A DNA stretch of 64,000 nucleotides from Phycisphaerales bacterium. Its GTDB lineage: Bacteria; Planctomycetota; Phycisphaerae; Phycisphaerales; UBA1924. Positions within the stretch are counted from its first letter, which is position 1, and each line of letters begins with the position of its first letter. Location of the stretch: the NCBI GenBank assembly GCA_040221175.1, contig JAVJVK010000001.1, positions 434,001 to 498,000 of the forward strand, given 5' to 3'. The notes below the pieces were generated by a model that did no database searches, was not told the DNA's origin, and saw nothing but the letters and a program-made list of their open reading frames with translations. Shown piece by piece: positions 42,938-51,868 of this stretch. The position numbers were made by a program, and so were the translations under genes.

Positions 42938-44037
42938 CGAAGACCGCCGCCAGGACGGGCATCCGCCGGGCGACGCCCGACGATCTGGACGGTATCGCCC
43001 AGTTGCTGTCGGAGCGCGACGGCCATCAATTGGACGCGTCCCAGGTTGGCTCTGCGCTGGCTGATCTGGACGAGCAACGCATCGCCATGTGGCTCGGCAC
43101 CGTGGGTGATGTTCCTGCCGCCAGCACCGCAATGTATCTGCGATCGCTGCGGCACCCAGATCAGGATGAGCCGCTGCCCATCGGGTACTGGGCCCACCTC
43201 TTTGTCTTACCCGAGCATCGCAAGTTGATGCTCTACCCACAACTCGTGTTCACCATGCGCCGGGCGATGGGCGAACTCGGCATCGAAGCCATCCTGACGG
43301 CGATGCGCCGGCCAAACGTGACCGAGGGCCACCTGAAGCTTGGCTTCAAGGTCGTGTGCGCCTGGTCGGTGCTCATCAAGCCCCTCAAGCCATTCGCGTT
43401 GCTGGCCAAGCACAAGGGCCTCCCGGCGCTGGCGGCTCTGGCGCCGGTGGGAGATGGGCTCTGGCGCGCCGGACAATCGCTGCGCAGCGGTCGACCCGAG
43501 GGCAGCCTGCGGGTGCAGCGCACGCCCGCCAGCAATGTTCGGGACGATCCAAAGCTCCTGGACTCGCTGGCCGAACTCATGCACAGGGGTTCGCAGGACC
43601 GGATCGCGACTCGATGGACGTCCGAACTTCTCCGCAGTCGGCTTGGTGGAGGTGTCGACGGCAAGCCCTATTCGGTCGTGCTTGTTCATGATGAAGCCGC
43701 ACTTGTCGGATTTGCGATCTGTCGACTTGCGGTACGCGGAAACGGCATCCAGACCGGTGTCATTCTCGACATGGTGGCGCACGATGAAGACGAGCGGGTG
43801 CTGCGAGCGTTGGCCCAAGCATGCGAGGCTCAGGTCCGTTCAGAGGGGGCTGAGGGCGTGCTGTGGCTCGATGGCGCGGGCGAAGTAACCTCACGCGTGC
43901 TGCAGCGCAGAGGCTTCCGCGTGGCCACGAGCGAGACGTACCGGCTCATTGCCTTCACGGGTGAAGAGGCAACGCCGCTGATGACCGAAGACCCCGCGGC
44001 CTGGCGGTTCACGTTCCTCGATCATGATGCGTTCTAG
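42934..44037 (+). CDS. GNAT-fold acyltransferase, likely CTG start
   Basis: The reading frame has a family-like N-terminus (GIRRATPDDLDGIAQLLSERD) only if it begins before the first TTG at 43003. A GGAGG at 42922-42926 stands seven bases before CTG 42934, so I propose a rare CTG start (367 aa). The sequence has two GNAT-like halves: GYWAHLFVLPEHRKLMLYPQLVF and a second after residue 210 (YSVVLVHDEAALVGFAICRL... LDMVAHDEDERVLRALAQACE). The adjacent ACP suggests an acyl-ACP donor and a sugar acceptor. Confidence 0.72.
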   Translation: MTKTAARTGIRRATPDDLDGIAQLLSERDGHQLDASQVGSALADLDEQRIAMWLGTVGDVPAASTAMYLRSLRHPDQDEPLPIGYWAHLFVLPEHRKLMLYPQLVFTMRRAMGELGIEAILTAMRRPNVTEGHLKLGFKVVCAWSVLIKPLKPFALLAKHKGLPALAALAPVGDGLWRAGQSLRSGRPEGSLRVQRTPASNVRDDPKLLDSLAELMHRGSQDRIATRWTSELLRSRLGGGVDGKPYSVVLVHDEAALVGFAICRLAVRGNGIQTGVILDMVAHDEDERVLRALAQACEAQVRSEGAEGVLWLDGAGEVTSRVLQRRGFRVATSETYRLIAFTGEEATPLMTEDPAAWRFTFLDHDAF

Positions 44038-44052
44038 TGTCGGAGATCTCAG

Positions 44053-44985
44053 ATGCCCGAGCCAGCCGACATGACGCACGCCCTGTCCTTCGATATCGAG
44101 GACTGGTTCCACATCGTGCAGGTCAAGGGGCTCGAGGCCGATCAATGGGACGACCTGACGACGCGTCACTCGTTGGTCGAGTCGAGGACCGAAGAGATCC
44201 TGGAAATCTGCGATCGCCATCGCGTCCGAGCCACGTTCTTCGTCTTGGGATGGATTGCCGAGCGATACCCCGCGCTCGTGCAAGGCATCGCCAAGGCCGG
44301 GCACGAGATAGCGTCACACGGCCACATGCACGATCGTGTGGGCGAACTCGGCCCGGAGCGATTTGCCGAGGACCTGCGCCGCTCGCTCGATGCGATCAGC
44401 AATGCGTCGGGCGCTCGTGTGCGCGGGTATCGCGCACCCTCGTTTTCGATCGTGCCCGGCTGCGAATGGGCCTTCGATGTGCTCGCCGATGCGGGAATCG
44501 AGTGGGATTCGAGCCTGTTTCCGGCGCCGCGCGGCCACGGCGGGTATCCATGCCCTCGAGAGCCGCACGTCGTCACCGCTCCCAGCGGCGAGACCATCCG
44601 GGAACTGCCGATGTCCGTGTGGTCGCCCTTGGGTTCGAGAACCCGCATGGGTTTCTCTGGCGGCGGCTATCTGAGGCTGCTGCCGTATCGGGCCCTCCGT
44701 GCCGCGATCCGCAGCGAGGCCCGGGTCGGCCGGCCCACGGTGGTGTACCTTCATCCGCGCGATCTCGCCCCGGATTGTCCGCGATGGCCGATGCCCCCGC
44801 ACCGTCGCTTCAAGTGCTACGTGGGATTGGCGTCGACTCGGCCAAAGCTGGAGCGTCTCTTGGCCGATAATGCCTGGGAGCCGTGCGGGGCGGTGCTGGA
44901 TCGCTTCCTCTCCAGTGCCTCTGTCAATGCGGGCGAAGAGCCCGCGAACCACTCGAACGCGACCGGCCGGAGTGCTGCATCATGA
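44053..44985 (+). CDS. polysaccharide deacetylase (XrtA-associated, DUF3473 type)
   Basis: The 310-aa NodB-fold enzyme starts HALSFDIEDWFHIVQ, the hallmark of deacetylases found in exosortase/EPS loci. The metal site has Asp in this motif and His pair in ASHGHMHDRV; GYRAPSFSIVPGCEWAFDVLADAG follows. The C-terminus (ARVGRPTVVYLHPRDLAPDCPR) is the DUF3473 type. It acts on N-acetylated sugars of the polymer, either during assembly or outside. No exosortase gene is in the window. Confidence 0.92.
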   Translation: MPEPADMTHALSFDIEDWFHIVQVKGLEADQWDDLTTRHSLVESRTEEILEICDRHRVRATFFVLGWIAERYPALVQGIAKAGHEIASHGHMHDRVGELGPERFAEDLRRSLDAISNASGARVRGYRAPSFSIVPGCEWAFDVLADAGIEWDSSLFPAPRGHGGYPCPREPHVVTAPSGETIRELPMSVWSPLGSRTRMGFSGGGYLRLLPYRALRAAIRSEARVGRPTVVYLHPRDLAPDCPRWPMPPHRRFKCYVGLASTRPKLERLLADNAWEPCGAVLDRFLSSASVNAGEEPANHSNATGRSAAS

Positions 44986-46034
44986 CCATCGCCGAAGCAC
45001 GCACGACCGAACAGGTCCATCCGCATCCTGCCGATGCGCAGCCCATGCCATTGCACGAGGACCTTGAATCGCATCGTGCGGTTCTCGCCGAGCTTCCGGC
45101 GGTCGAGGGCTATCCGCCTGATGGCAGCGTGCCCGTCAGCGTGCTGGTGCCCGTCAAGAACGAGCAGGACAACATCGCCGCGTGCGTCCGCCGGCTGGCA
45201 TGGGCCGAGCAGGTCACGGTGATCGATAGCCAGTCGACCGACGACACCATCGTGCTGTCCCAGGCACTGGGGGCGGAAGTCTACCAGTTCCATTACGACC
45301 GCAGTGCCGGCTGGCCAAAGAAGAAGAATTGGGCCCTCGAGCACGTGCCCTGGAGACACGATTGGGTCCTCATCGTCGATGCCGACGAGCACATCACGCC
45401 CGAGCTCGCTGCCGAGATTGAGGCAGTCGTTACGGGCAAGTACGAGCCTGATGGCAATGGGTGCGGCGACGGTTATTGGATCAATCGCAAGTTCATGTTC
45501 CTTGGTCGCTGGCTCAAGGGCGGCGGCTGGTACCCGAGCTGGAACCTCAGGCTCTTCAAGCATCGCGTCGGGCGGTACGAACGCATCGGCAATCTCGGCG
45601 ATACCGGCTCGGGTGACAACGAGGTCCACGAGCACCCGGTGCTGTTGACCGGCGAGGCAGGCTACCTGAAGCACGACATGCTTCATTACGCCTATCGCGA
45701 TCTCACGACGTGGATCGAGAAGCACAATCGCTACACCACATGGGAAGCCCACGCCTGGGGCGCCAAGGACGCAGGCGGCGTCAAGGCCAGGCTCTTCGGC
45801 AGCACCATCGAGCGACATCGCTGGCTAAAGAAGCACGCGCGAAACCTGCCGGGCAGGCCCTTCCTCCGTTTCGGCTTTGACTACTTCTTCCGGCGCGGCA
45901 TCCTGGATGGCTATCCCGGCCTCGTCATGGCGACCAACATGGCCTGGTACGAGTTCATGTCCGTCGCCAAGCGACGCGAGATGGAGATCGCCAGGCGTCT
46001 GGGACAGCGTTATAGCGGAGCGCCGCCCGCATGA
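44982..46034 (+). CDS. glycosyltransferase family 2
   Basis: The 350-aa protein has VPVSVLVPVKNEQDNIAACVRRL, then VIDSQSTDDTIVLSQALGAEVYQFHYD and DWVLIVDADEHITPEL (DxD). The C-terminal half (LHYAYRDLTTWIEKHNRYTTWEA) resembles the LgtF/KdtX-like subgroup. The ATG overlaps the deacetylase stop as ATGA. It is followed by the acetyltransferase at another ATGA overlap. Confidence 0.9.
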   Translation: MTIAEARTTEQVHPHPADAQPMPLHEDLESHRAVLAELPAVEGYPPDGSVPVSVLVPVKNEQDNIAACVRRLAWAEQVTVIDSQSTDDTIVLSQALGAEVYQFHYDRSAGWPKKKNWALEHVPWRHDWVLIVDADEHITPELAAEIEAVVTGKYEPDGNGCGDGYWINRKFMFLGRWLKGGGWYPSWNLRLFKHRVGRYERIGNLGDTGSGDNEVHEHPVLLTGEAGYLKHDMLHYAYRDLTTWIEKHNRYTTWEAHAWGAKDAGGVKARLFGSTIERHRWLKKHARNLPGRPFLRFGFDYFFRRGILDGYPGLVMATNMAWYEFMSVAKRREMEIARRLGQRYSGAPPA

Positions 46035-46651
46035 CCGAGCAGCCCTCCCAGCGCATGCGCGCCAGTGATTATGTCGACCAAGGCGCCGACCCCAACGACC
46101 GGGGCAAGAGTCCGTACACGCTCAAGGCGAAGATAGCGCGCGTGCTGTGGGGCGTCGTGCAGGCAACGCTGTTTCGTGGGTCGTTCCACAACTGGTATGG
46201 GTTGCGACGGGCTTTGCTCTCGCTCTTTGGCGCGCAATTACACCCCACGGTGCGCATTCGCCGAACGGTTCACATCGAGATCCCGTGGAACCTGACCATG
46301 GGCGAGGACAGTTCTGTCGGCGATCGCGCCATCCTCTATTGCCTGGGGCCTGTCACGATTGGCAGTCGCGTGGTCATCAGCCAGGGCGCACACCTGTGCG
46401 CGGGCTCGCACGACTACACCCTCCGCTCCATGCCATTGCTGCGACCACCCATCGTCATTGAAGACGACGCATGGATCGCCGCCGATGCATTCGTCGGGCC
46501 AGCGGTTCGCGTACAGGAGGGCGCCATCCTCGGATCGAGGGCATGCACCATGCGTGATCTCGAGCCTTGGTCAATCTACGTGGGCAATCCCGCCGAGCGC
46601 GTCAAGGATCGTCCACCCTATCGCGATCAGCCTGGAAGCGATGCCCCATGA
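46031..46651 (+). CDS. hexapeptide-repeat acetyltransferase (WcaF-like)
   Basis: The 206-aa protein has left-handed beta-helix repeats (LHPTVRIRRTVHIEIPWNLTMGEDSSVGDRAILY... PVTIGSRVVISQGAHLCAGSHDYT), the last including the family's catalytic-type His segment. It transfers an O-acetyl group from acetyl-CoA to a sugar. The N-terminal DYVDQGADPNDRG is extra. ATGA overlaps link it on both sides. Confidence 0.88.
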   Translation: MTEQPSQRMRASDYVDQGADPNDRGKSPYTLKAKIARVLWGVVQATLFRGSFHNWYGLRRALLSLFGAQLHPTVRIRRTVHIEIPWNLTMGEDSSVGDRAILYCLGPVTIGSRVVISQGAHLCAGSHDYTLRSMPLLRPPIVIEDDAWIAADAFVGPAVRVQEGAILGSRACTMRDLEPWSIYVGNPAERVKDRPPYRDQPGSDAP

Positions 46652-47832
46652 GCCCGCGACGCATCGTCCATGCGATCGGCGACCTCGACCCCGCCGGTGG
46701 CGGACCGCCCGTGGTGGCCGCCCGGCTGGCCGCGGCCCAGGCCGCGATGGGATGTGACGTGACCATCTTCTCGTACCGCTCGCAAGAGGGTGGCGCACGA
46801 GCCGACGCGCTGATGGCCGAGACACCGCACGGCGAACTGGTGCGACAGAAGTCGATCAGCGATCCCGGCAGGCTCGAGCGTGTGACCGGCCGCGCGGCCG
46901 CTCGGGCATTCGAAGCCATGGTTGGTCAGGGCGTCGACGTCCTGCATACGCATGGCATGTGGGAGCCGATGATGCCAGCCATGGCTGCCGTCGCTCGAAG
47001 GCGTGGTGTGGCCTACGTCGTGACGCCCCACGGCATGCTCGACCCTTACACGCTCTCGGTGAAGCCAACCAAGAAGCGCATCGCCCTGGCGACCACGCAC
47101 AAGAAGTTTCTCGAGCGAGCCTCCTTCGTGCACATGCTGAACGCCGACGAGGCAAGCTTGGCCGCGCCGGTGTTGCGAGGTGCTCCCACACGCGTTATTC
47201 CCAACGGCATCTTCCTCGAGGAGATCGAGCATCTGCCGCCGGCCGGCGCGTTCCGCAGCCAGCATCCCGAGATCGGCGACCGCCCGTACGTGCTCTTCCT
47301 TTCCAGGCTGGCGCACAAGAAGGGGCTCGACTACCTGGCCGATGCGTTCGCGCTGCTCCACGAACGAATGCCCAGCGTCGAACTCGTCGTTGCCGGTCCC
47401 GATGACGGCCAGCGTGCGGACTTCGAGGCCCGGATCGCGGCGCATGGGGTGGGAATTCGCGTCCATCTCGTCGGCCCGCAGTACGGAGCCGATAAACTCG
47501 CCGTACTGCGGGACGCTGCCGTGTTCTGCCTGCCAAGCCGTCAGGAAGGCTTCTCGATCGCCATCACCGAGGCGCTGGCGATTGGCTTGCCGGTCGTGAT
47601 CTCACGAGCCTGCCACTTTCCCGAAGTCTCCGAGGTGAACGCCGGCATCGAAACCGATCTGGACCCGCGTGAGGTCGCCGATGCTCTCGAACACGTGCTC
47701 TCGGATACCGCCCGTGCCCGCAGCATGGGCCTGGCGGGTGCGACCCTCGTACGTGAGAGATTCACCTGGCCGAAGGTGGCCGCCCTGACGATCGAGTGCT
47801 ACGAGCAGTTCATTTCCGGAGCGACGGGCTGA
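46648..47832 (+). CDS. glycosyltransferase family 4
   Basis: The 394-aa protein has AIGDLDPAGGGPPVVAARLAAAQAAMG (GGGPP donor-side loop), DVLHTHGMWEP, YVVTPHGMLDPYTL and the C-terminal PYVLFLSRLAHKKGLDYLADAF, then FCLPSRQEGFSIAITEALAIGLPVV (EX7E). It starts in ATGA overlap with the acetyltransferase. Probably a polymer-chain mannosyl- or galactosyltransferase; sugar is not inferable. Confidence 0.9.
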   Translation: MSPRRIVHAIGDLDPAGGGPPVVAARLAAAQAAMGCDVTIFSYRSQEGGARADALMAETPHGELVRQKSISDPGRLERVTGRAAARAFEAMVGQGVDVLHTHGMWEPMMPAMAAVARRRGVAYVVTPHGMLDPYTLSVKPTKKRIALATTHKKFLERASFVHMLNADEASLAAPVLRGAPTRVIPNGIFLEEIEHLPPAGAFRSQHPEIGDRPYVLFLSRLAHKKGLDYLADAFALLHERMPSVELVVAGPDDGQRADFEARIAAHGVGIRVHLVGPQYGADKLAVLRDAAVFCLPSRQEGFSIAITEALAIGLPVVISRACHFPEVSEVNAGIETDLDPREVADALEHVLSDTARARSMGLAGATLVRERFTWPKVAALTIECYEQFISGATG

Positions 47833-48722
47833 TGCTTCCGACCTTTCTCATCATCGGCGCACAGAAGAGTGGCACCACCACGCTCTATCGAGACCTCCTG
47901 ACACAGCCGGGGGTTTATTTTCCGTATGAGAAGGAGCCGACCTCGCTCGCGCACGATGCCGTGCTGACGCCTGCGGGCCTGGCTGAGTACGAATCGATGT
48001 TCGACGGCGCGAAGCCAACCGATGCACGGGGCGATGCCTCGACCGGGTACACCAAGATCCCCAGGTTCACCAACGTTCCCGCACGGGCCCGCGAAGTTCT
48101 TGGCCCGGACATCCAGTTGATCTACATCCTCCGCGAGCCGATCAGCCGGATCGTCAGCCACCACCATCACACCATCACCAACCAGCCCGGCCCGGCCACG
48201 GTCGAAGAGTTCATCGAGGCCGACCATACCGCCATCCCATTCAGCAAGTACGCCTTCCAGGCCCGGGCGTGGCTCGAGCACTACCCACTCGAGCGGCTGC
48301 ACGTCTTGCTCCTGGATGAATACGTCAAGGATCGTCCAGGACACATCGAGCGGTTGGGCCCAATCCTCGGCTTCACCGCTCGACCGGAGAGGATCGATCC
48401 TCAGTCCAAATTCAATACGGCTGAGGATCGATCGTCCGATCGCGGGCTGTTCATGCGGTTGCGGCGTACATGGCCCTACCAGAAGCTTCGGCCGATGTTG
48501 CCGGTTGCCACGCGCGATCGGTTGCGACGCATGTTGACCGCCAAGGCTCCGCCGCCACCGCCGCCACCGTCGGAGCAGTGCGTCGAGCGACTACTGCGCG
48601 AACTCGAAGGAGATCACCGGGAACTGGCCGAGATCATCGGGCGTCCATATCCAATCTGGGATCCCGACGCCGTCCGCGAACGATTCGCCAGGAAGCGGCA
48701 GAACGCTGCGGCGAGTGGTTGA
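47832..48722 (+). CDS. sulfotransferase, second of the locus
   Basis: The 296-aa protein has IIGAQKSGTTTLYRDLLTQPGVYFPYEKEP (PAPS loop), YILREPISRIVSHHHHTI and DASTGYTKIP, typical of heparan/chondroitin-like sulfotransferases. Its start overlaps the GT4 stop as TGATG. A Pro-rich run (PPPPPPP) lies near residue 240. Two sulfotransferases in one locus suggest a sulfated product. Confidence 0.9.
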   Translation: MLPTFLIIGAQKSGTTTLYRDLLTQPGVYFPYEKEPTSLAHDAVLTPAGLAEYESMFDGAKPTDARGDASTGYTKIPRFTNVPARAREVLGPDIQLIYILREPISRIVSHHHHTITNQPGPATVEEFIEADHTAIPFSKYAFQARAWLEHYPLERLHVLLLDEYVKDRPGHIERLGPILGFTARPERIDPQSKFNTAEDRSSDRGLFMRLRRTWPYQKLRPMLPVATRDRLRRMLTAKAPPPPPPPSEQCVERLLRELEGDHRELAEIIGRPYPIWDPDAVRERFARKRQNAAASG

Positions 48723-48728
48723 ACGCAT

Positions 48729-50048
48729 CTAGGCCAACTGCGCGGGCCGCCGCAGCAACATCGTCGCCGCTGCGGGCTGTTCGCGACGGAAGCGCGCTAC
48801 CTCGCCCGCCCACGTGAGGAACAGCATCGACAACAGGAGATGCAGGAAACCCCACGTGTTCGTGCCGAGATAAATCATGTGGTTCGCCATTCCCTGCGCA
48901 TAGATCATCACCATGAACGCAGCCAGCGTGCTGAGAAGCAGGGGGTCGACGTCCAGGAGCATCCGATATCGCCAGACGTACGCCGCAGCTGCGAGGCTGA
49001 GCGCCGCGAGCACAACGTATGGAACCGCCAGCACCAGGCCGCCCACGTACGCCTGTTTCAGGTACGCGTTGTGTGCGTGATACCCGAGCGTGTCGTCGGC
49101 CTCAGCCCGCAGCCCCCGGGTGCCCAGAAGGCCCGTCAGAGGACGCTGAGCGATCGATTCGCGGATGTACTCGACCGCCTGAGCGCCACGCGCCGTCTCA
49201 AGCGTCCTGTAACGAGCGAAGGGGTTGCTGTCGACGCGACCGAGCACGACGGCGATACCGACGAGCATGATTCCGATCATCGGCACCGCCAGCACCGGCT
49301 TGCGAAGCATGTAAAACCCTGCCGGTGCGCACACGCCCATCATCGTGATGACCACCGATCGGCTGCCCGAGAGCAGCGCCATGCCCGCCGCCGCGGCAAC
49401 CGTTCCGACCCACACAATCCGCATGGGGATGATCTTGTCCCGTAGCGCGAAGTACAGCGCCAGGCCCACGGTCATCGTGAACACCATGCCGATCTGGAGC
49501 GACGAAGCGCCATACGGTTCGAATCGCGAGTGGCCGCTGTGCGTCCAGTTGCCCGACAGGAGCGCGCTCATCAGGATGGGCGTGTCGATGACGAAGCCGA
49601 TCGCCAGATACTTCAGCACGCGCAGGAGCGCCGGCGCGTCCACGATCGTCCTGGCAACTTGCATCACCGCCAGGACCATGCAGATCCATTGCACCGAGTG
49701 CAAGAGCGGGAACAGGTTGTCCTCAGTCGTGACCAGGAAGATGGGACCGACCAGGGCCAGCGGCACGTAGGCGTAGCAGAGCGGGTTGAGCTTGCGCTTG
49801 CCCCCGGGGGCGAGGAAGGCCGCTGCCGCAACGGCCAGCAGCATGGCAAACCCCAGCGCCTTGGCCCCCAACGCCGGAGCCCCGAGCAACGGCAAGCGAC
49901 CGACGAGCAGGAACGGCGGCAAGATGATCAGGGCCGCGGGAAGCCGCAGCCTGGCCGGACAGAGCAGGAACACCACCCCAAGCAGAATGGGCGCCATGAG
50001 CAGCACGGGCAGTGGGACGACATCGGTGTACTGCTCGAAGCTGAACAA
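48729..50048 (-). CDS. O-antigen ligase / Wzy-like membrane protein
   Basis: The 439-aa protein has about ten to twelve hydrophobic segments and a loop with YHAHNAYLKQAYVGGLVLAVPYVV, the pattern (H...NxxL) seen in O-antigen ligases and polymerases. The start is TTG at 50048, after AGGAGCAAGGGAT; an ATG at 50156 in frame would add a non-membrane tail. It is the only minus-strand gene inside the locus. It likely polymerises or ligates the exported polysaccharide. Confidence 0.85.
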   Translation of the reverse strand: MFSFEQYTDVVPLPVLLMAPILLGVVFLLCPARLRLPAALIILPPFLLVGRLPLLGAPALGAKALGFAMLLAVAAAAFLAPGGKRKLNPLCYAYVPLALVGPIFLVTTEDNLFPLLHSVQWICMVLAVMQVARTIVDAPALLRVLKYLAIGFVIDTPILMSALLSGNWTHSGHSRFEPYGASSLQIGMVFTMTVGLALYFALRDKIIPMRIVWVGTVAAAAGMALLSGSRSVVITMMGVCAPAGFYMLRKPVLAVPMIGIMLVGIAVVLGRVDSNPFARYRTLETARGAQAVEYIRESIAQRPLTGLLGTRGLRAEADDTLGYHAHNAYLKQAYVGGLVLAVPYVVLAALSLAAAAYVWRYRMLLDVDPLLLSTLAAFMVMIYAQGMANHMIYLGTNTWGFLHLLLSMLFLTWAGEVARFRREQPAAATMLLRRPAQLA

Positions 50049-50292
50049 ATCCCTTGCTCCTGACCGTCCTGCTGGGCTGCGGCGTCCGGCAAGGTCCGTA
50101 ACGACGAACCGGTGGACAAGGTTCGCCCTCGCCGAATGCACAGCCCCTATGACCAATTCGGCTGTTGAGGCGGCCGACTTGTTCCGCTCTGGGCATACCC
50201 CGTCCGAACCGATCTACCGCAGGCGATCATCGTATCGTGCTGGTGCAGCGTCCACGATCCGATCGAGCGCCGTGCGTCTTAGGAGTGAATCT

Positions 50293-51516
50293 ATGGTAGC
50301 TATGTGTTCGGGTCAACCGAATCGGCCGTCCAAGCGATGGGGGCGTGGCGTGCTGGCTGCGGTGACCGGCTTGACAGTAGTGGCGGCGATGAGCGCGTCG
50401 GGGCCCGTCGTCACCTTTACAGGCAACAAGAACAAGACGCTCGAGGCGGCAGGCGACCGCAACTTCAAGTTCTATCTCGAAGCCTTCTCGGTTGATAGCC
50501 TCATCGACGAGTTCGGGGGTGTCGATCCGGTCCATACGACCGATCTGACCGGCACGCCATTCTCCAAGGACGTCATCGATATCGCCGGCTGGCGGCTCGG
50601 TCGGTACCGGCGCCAGGGACCGCACCTGATCGCGATGCAGAACCCGAGCCTGGCCACGCACATGGCTGAGCTCGAGGCGCACGTTCCCAAGCTCGTCCCC
50701 GTGGACTTCACCGGACCGGTGGTCATCGACTACGAGCCCTGGTGGGCGCTCTGGGCGCGTACGCCCAACTCGCCGTCCAGTGCGCCCGTCGACGCGCTCG
50801 ATGGCGATTACAAGGACGACTGGCGCGACTACATCCGGGAGAACCGTCCATACCTGCTCAATGGTCTGAGTGCCGACGAGCAGGAACGCGTGTTCCAACG
50901 CACCTATGAGGCGTTCGTGCGCACCTTCCTCCTGGCCACCTACTACAAGTGCAAGAGTCTGCGCCCACGGGCGCAGTGGTCTTTTTACAACTACCCGCAG
51001 GTGCTGATCAACAGCGATCTCACGCCCCCGGGCGTGAAGGGCTACGGCGACCTCACCCACGAGGCCAGCGAGCTCAATGACACGAACGACTGGTTTTACG
51101 AGGCAGTCGACTTCGTGGCGCCGCGCATCTATCCCGCGCTGAAGGTGCCCGAGCAGTGGCCCCCCGCCGAGCGCCAGCCCGGCGAAATCAGTCCCCGCGT
51201 TCACGAGGCGTGGCTGAGCTCCATGGTCCGCGAAAGCGTGCGGCTGGCGCGTGGCAAGCCCGTGCTGCCGATCCACTCGGCCATCTACTTCTCCTCGCAT
51301 CCCTTCGAGCACGAGCCGGTAACGGCCTACCAGCACGAGGAAGTCTTCCGCATCCTGGCCGAGAACGGGGCGGCGGGCATCATCGTCTGGCACGGCGTGA
51401 AGGACCGCGAAGAGCTCGACCAGTGGCGGCAGCTCTGGCAGAACGAGCTCAAGCCCGCCGGCATCAACTCCGACCGGCTCATCAATGGCTCGGGGAGCGG
51501 CGGCTCGGGGTCCTGA
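50293..51516 (+). CDS. exported GH56 (hyaluronidase)-like protein
   Basis: The 407-aa protein has a signal segment (VLAAVTGLTVVAAMSASG). The core has PVVIDYEPWWALWARTPNS, matching the hyaluronidase pattern VIDxExWxPxW, with acid residues D146 and E148 placed as in bee hyaluronidase. Then QRTYEAFVRTFLLATYYKCKSLRPRAQWSFYNYPQ matches the conserved segment (F...T...RP...WGFYxxP). VDFVAPRIYP and HSAIYFSS follow. Animal GH56 enzymes act on hyaluronan. Here it may trim the locus polysaccharide. AGGAG precedes the ATG. Confidence 0.72.
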   Translation: MVAMCSGQPNRPSKRWGRGVLAAVTGLTVVAAMSASGPVVTFTGNKNKTLEAAGDRNFKFYLEAFSVDSLIDEFGGVDPVHTTDLTGTPFSKDVIDIAGWRLGRYRRQGPHLIAMQNPSLATHMAELEAHVPKLVPVDFTGPVVIDYEPWWALWARTPNSPSSAPVDALDGDYKDDWRDYIRENRPYLLNGLSADEQERVFQRTYEAFVRTFLLATYYKCKSLRPRAQWSFYNYPQVLINSDLTPPGVKGYGDLTHEASELNDTNDWFYEAVDFVAPRIYPALKVPEQWPPAERQPGEISPRVHEAWLSSMVRESVRLARGKPVLPIHSAIYFSSHPFEHEPVTAYQHEEVFRILAENGAAGIIVWHGVKDREELDQWRQLWQNELKPAGINSDRLINGSGSGGSGS

Positions 51517-51562
51517 GGGGTCGGGAAGTCCCCTGGATACCGTCTGATCGGTCACAACAAAA

Positions 51563-51592
51563 GCGGGGCACCATCGTTGGACGGCACCCCGC
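51563..51592 (+). terminator. weak hairpin after GH56-like gene
   Basis: GCGGGG (51563-51568) pairs with CCCCGC (51587-51592). No T-run follows. Between here and 51868 I see no gene; the region is richer in A/T near 51640-51660 and 51840-51870. Confidence 0.35.
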
Positions 51593-51817
51593 TGGAGGAG
51601 AGAGAGAGATCTGAGATGATAACCTGTTCATCGGCCAAATTCGCTCTTTGATCGTCGCTTCTTGTCGCTTTGATAGGGTAAACAGGCACTGACCATCGCG
51701 TCTGTCCGATAGGGTAACGTTCGGAGTGGCGTGCGGCCTGAGCTTGGCAGCCGCTGCGTTTCCCAGCAATCTTGTGGGTTTTTCGAAGTCGCCGTTCGTT
51801 GTTCAGGCGACGAAGAA

Positions 51818-51842
51818 AGCCCACCTGATTCGGCGGGCCTTC
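51818..51842 (-). terminator. terminator of the Arg-rich protein gene
   Basis: On the minus strand GGCCCGCC and GGTGGGCTT pair with a short loop (51818-51842 in plus coordinates) and are followed by TTTCTTC, typical of intrinsic termination. Confidence 0.55.
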
Positions 51843-51868
51843 GAGAAGAAAGCAGAATATTTTTTCGT

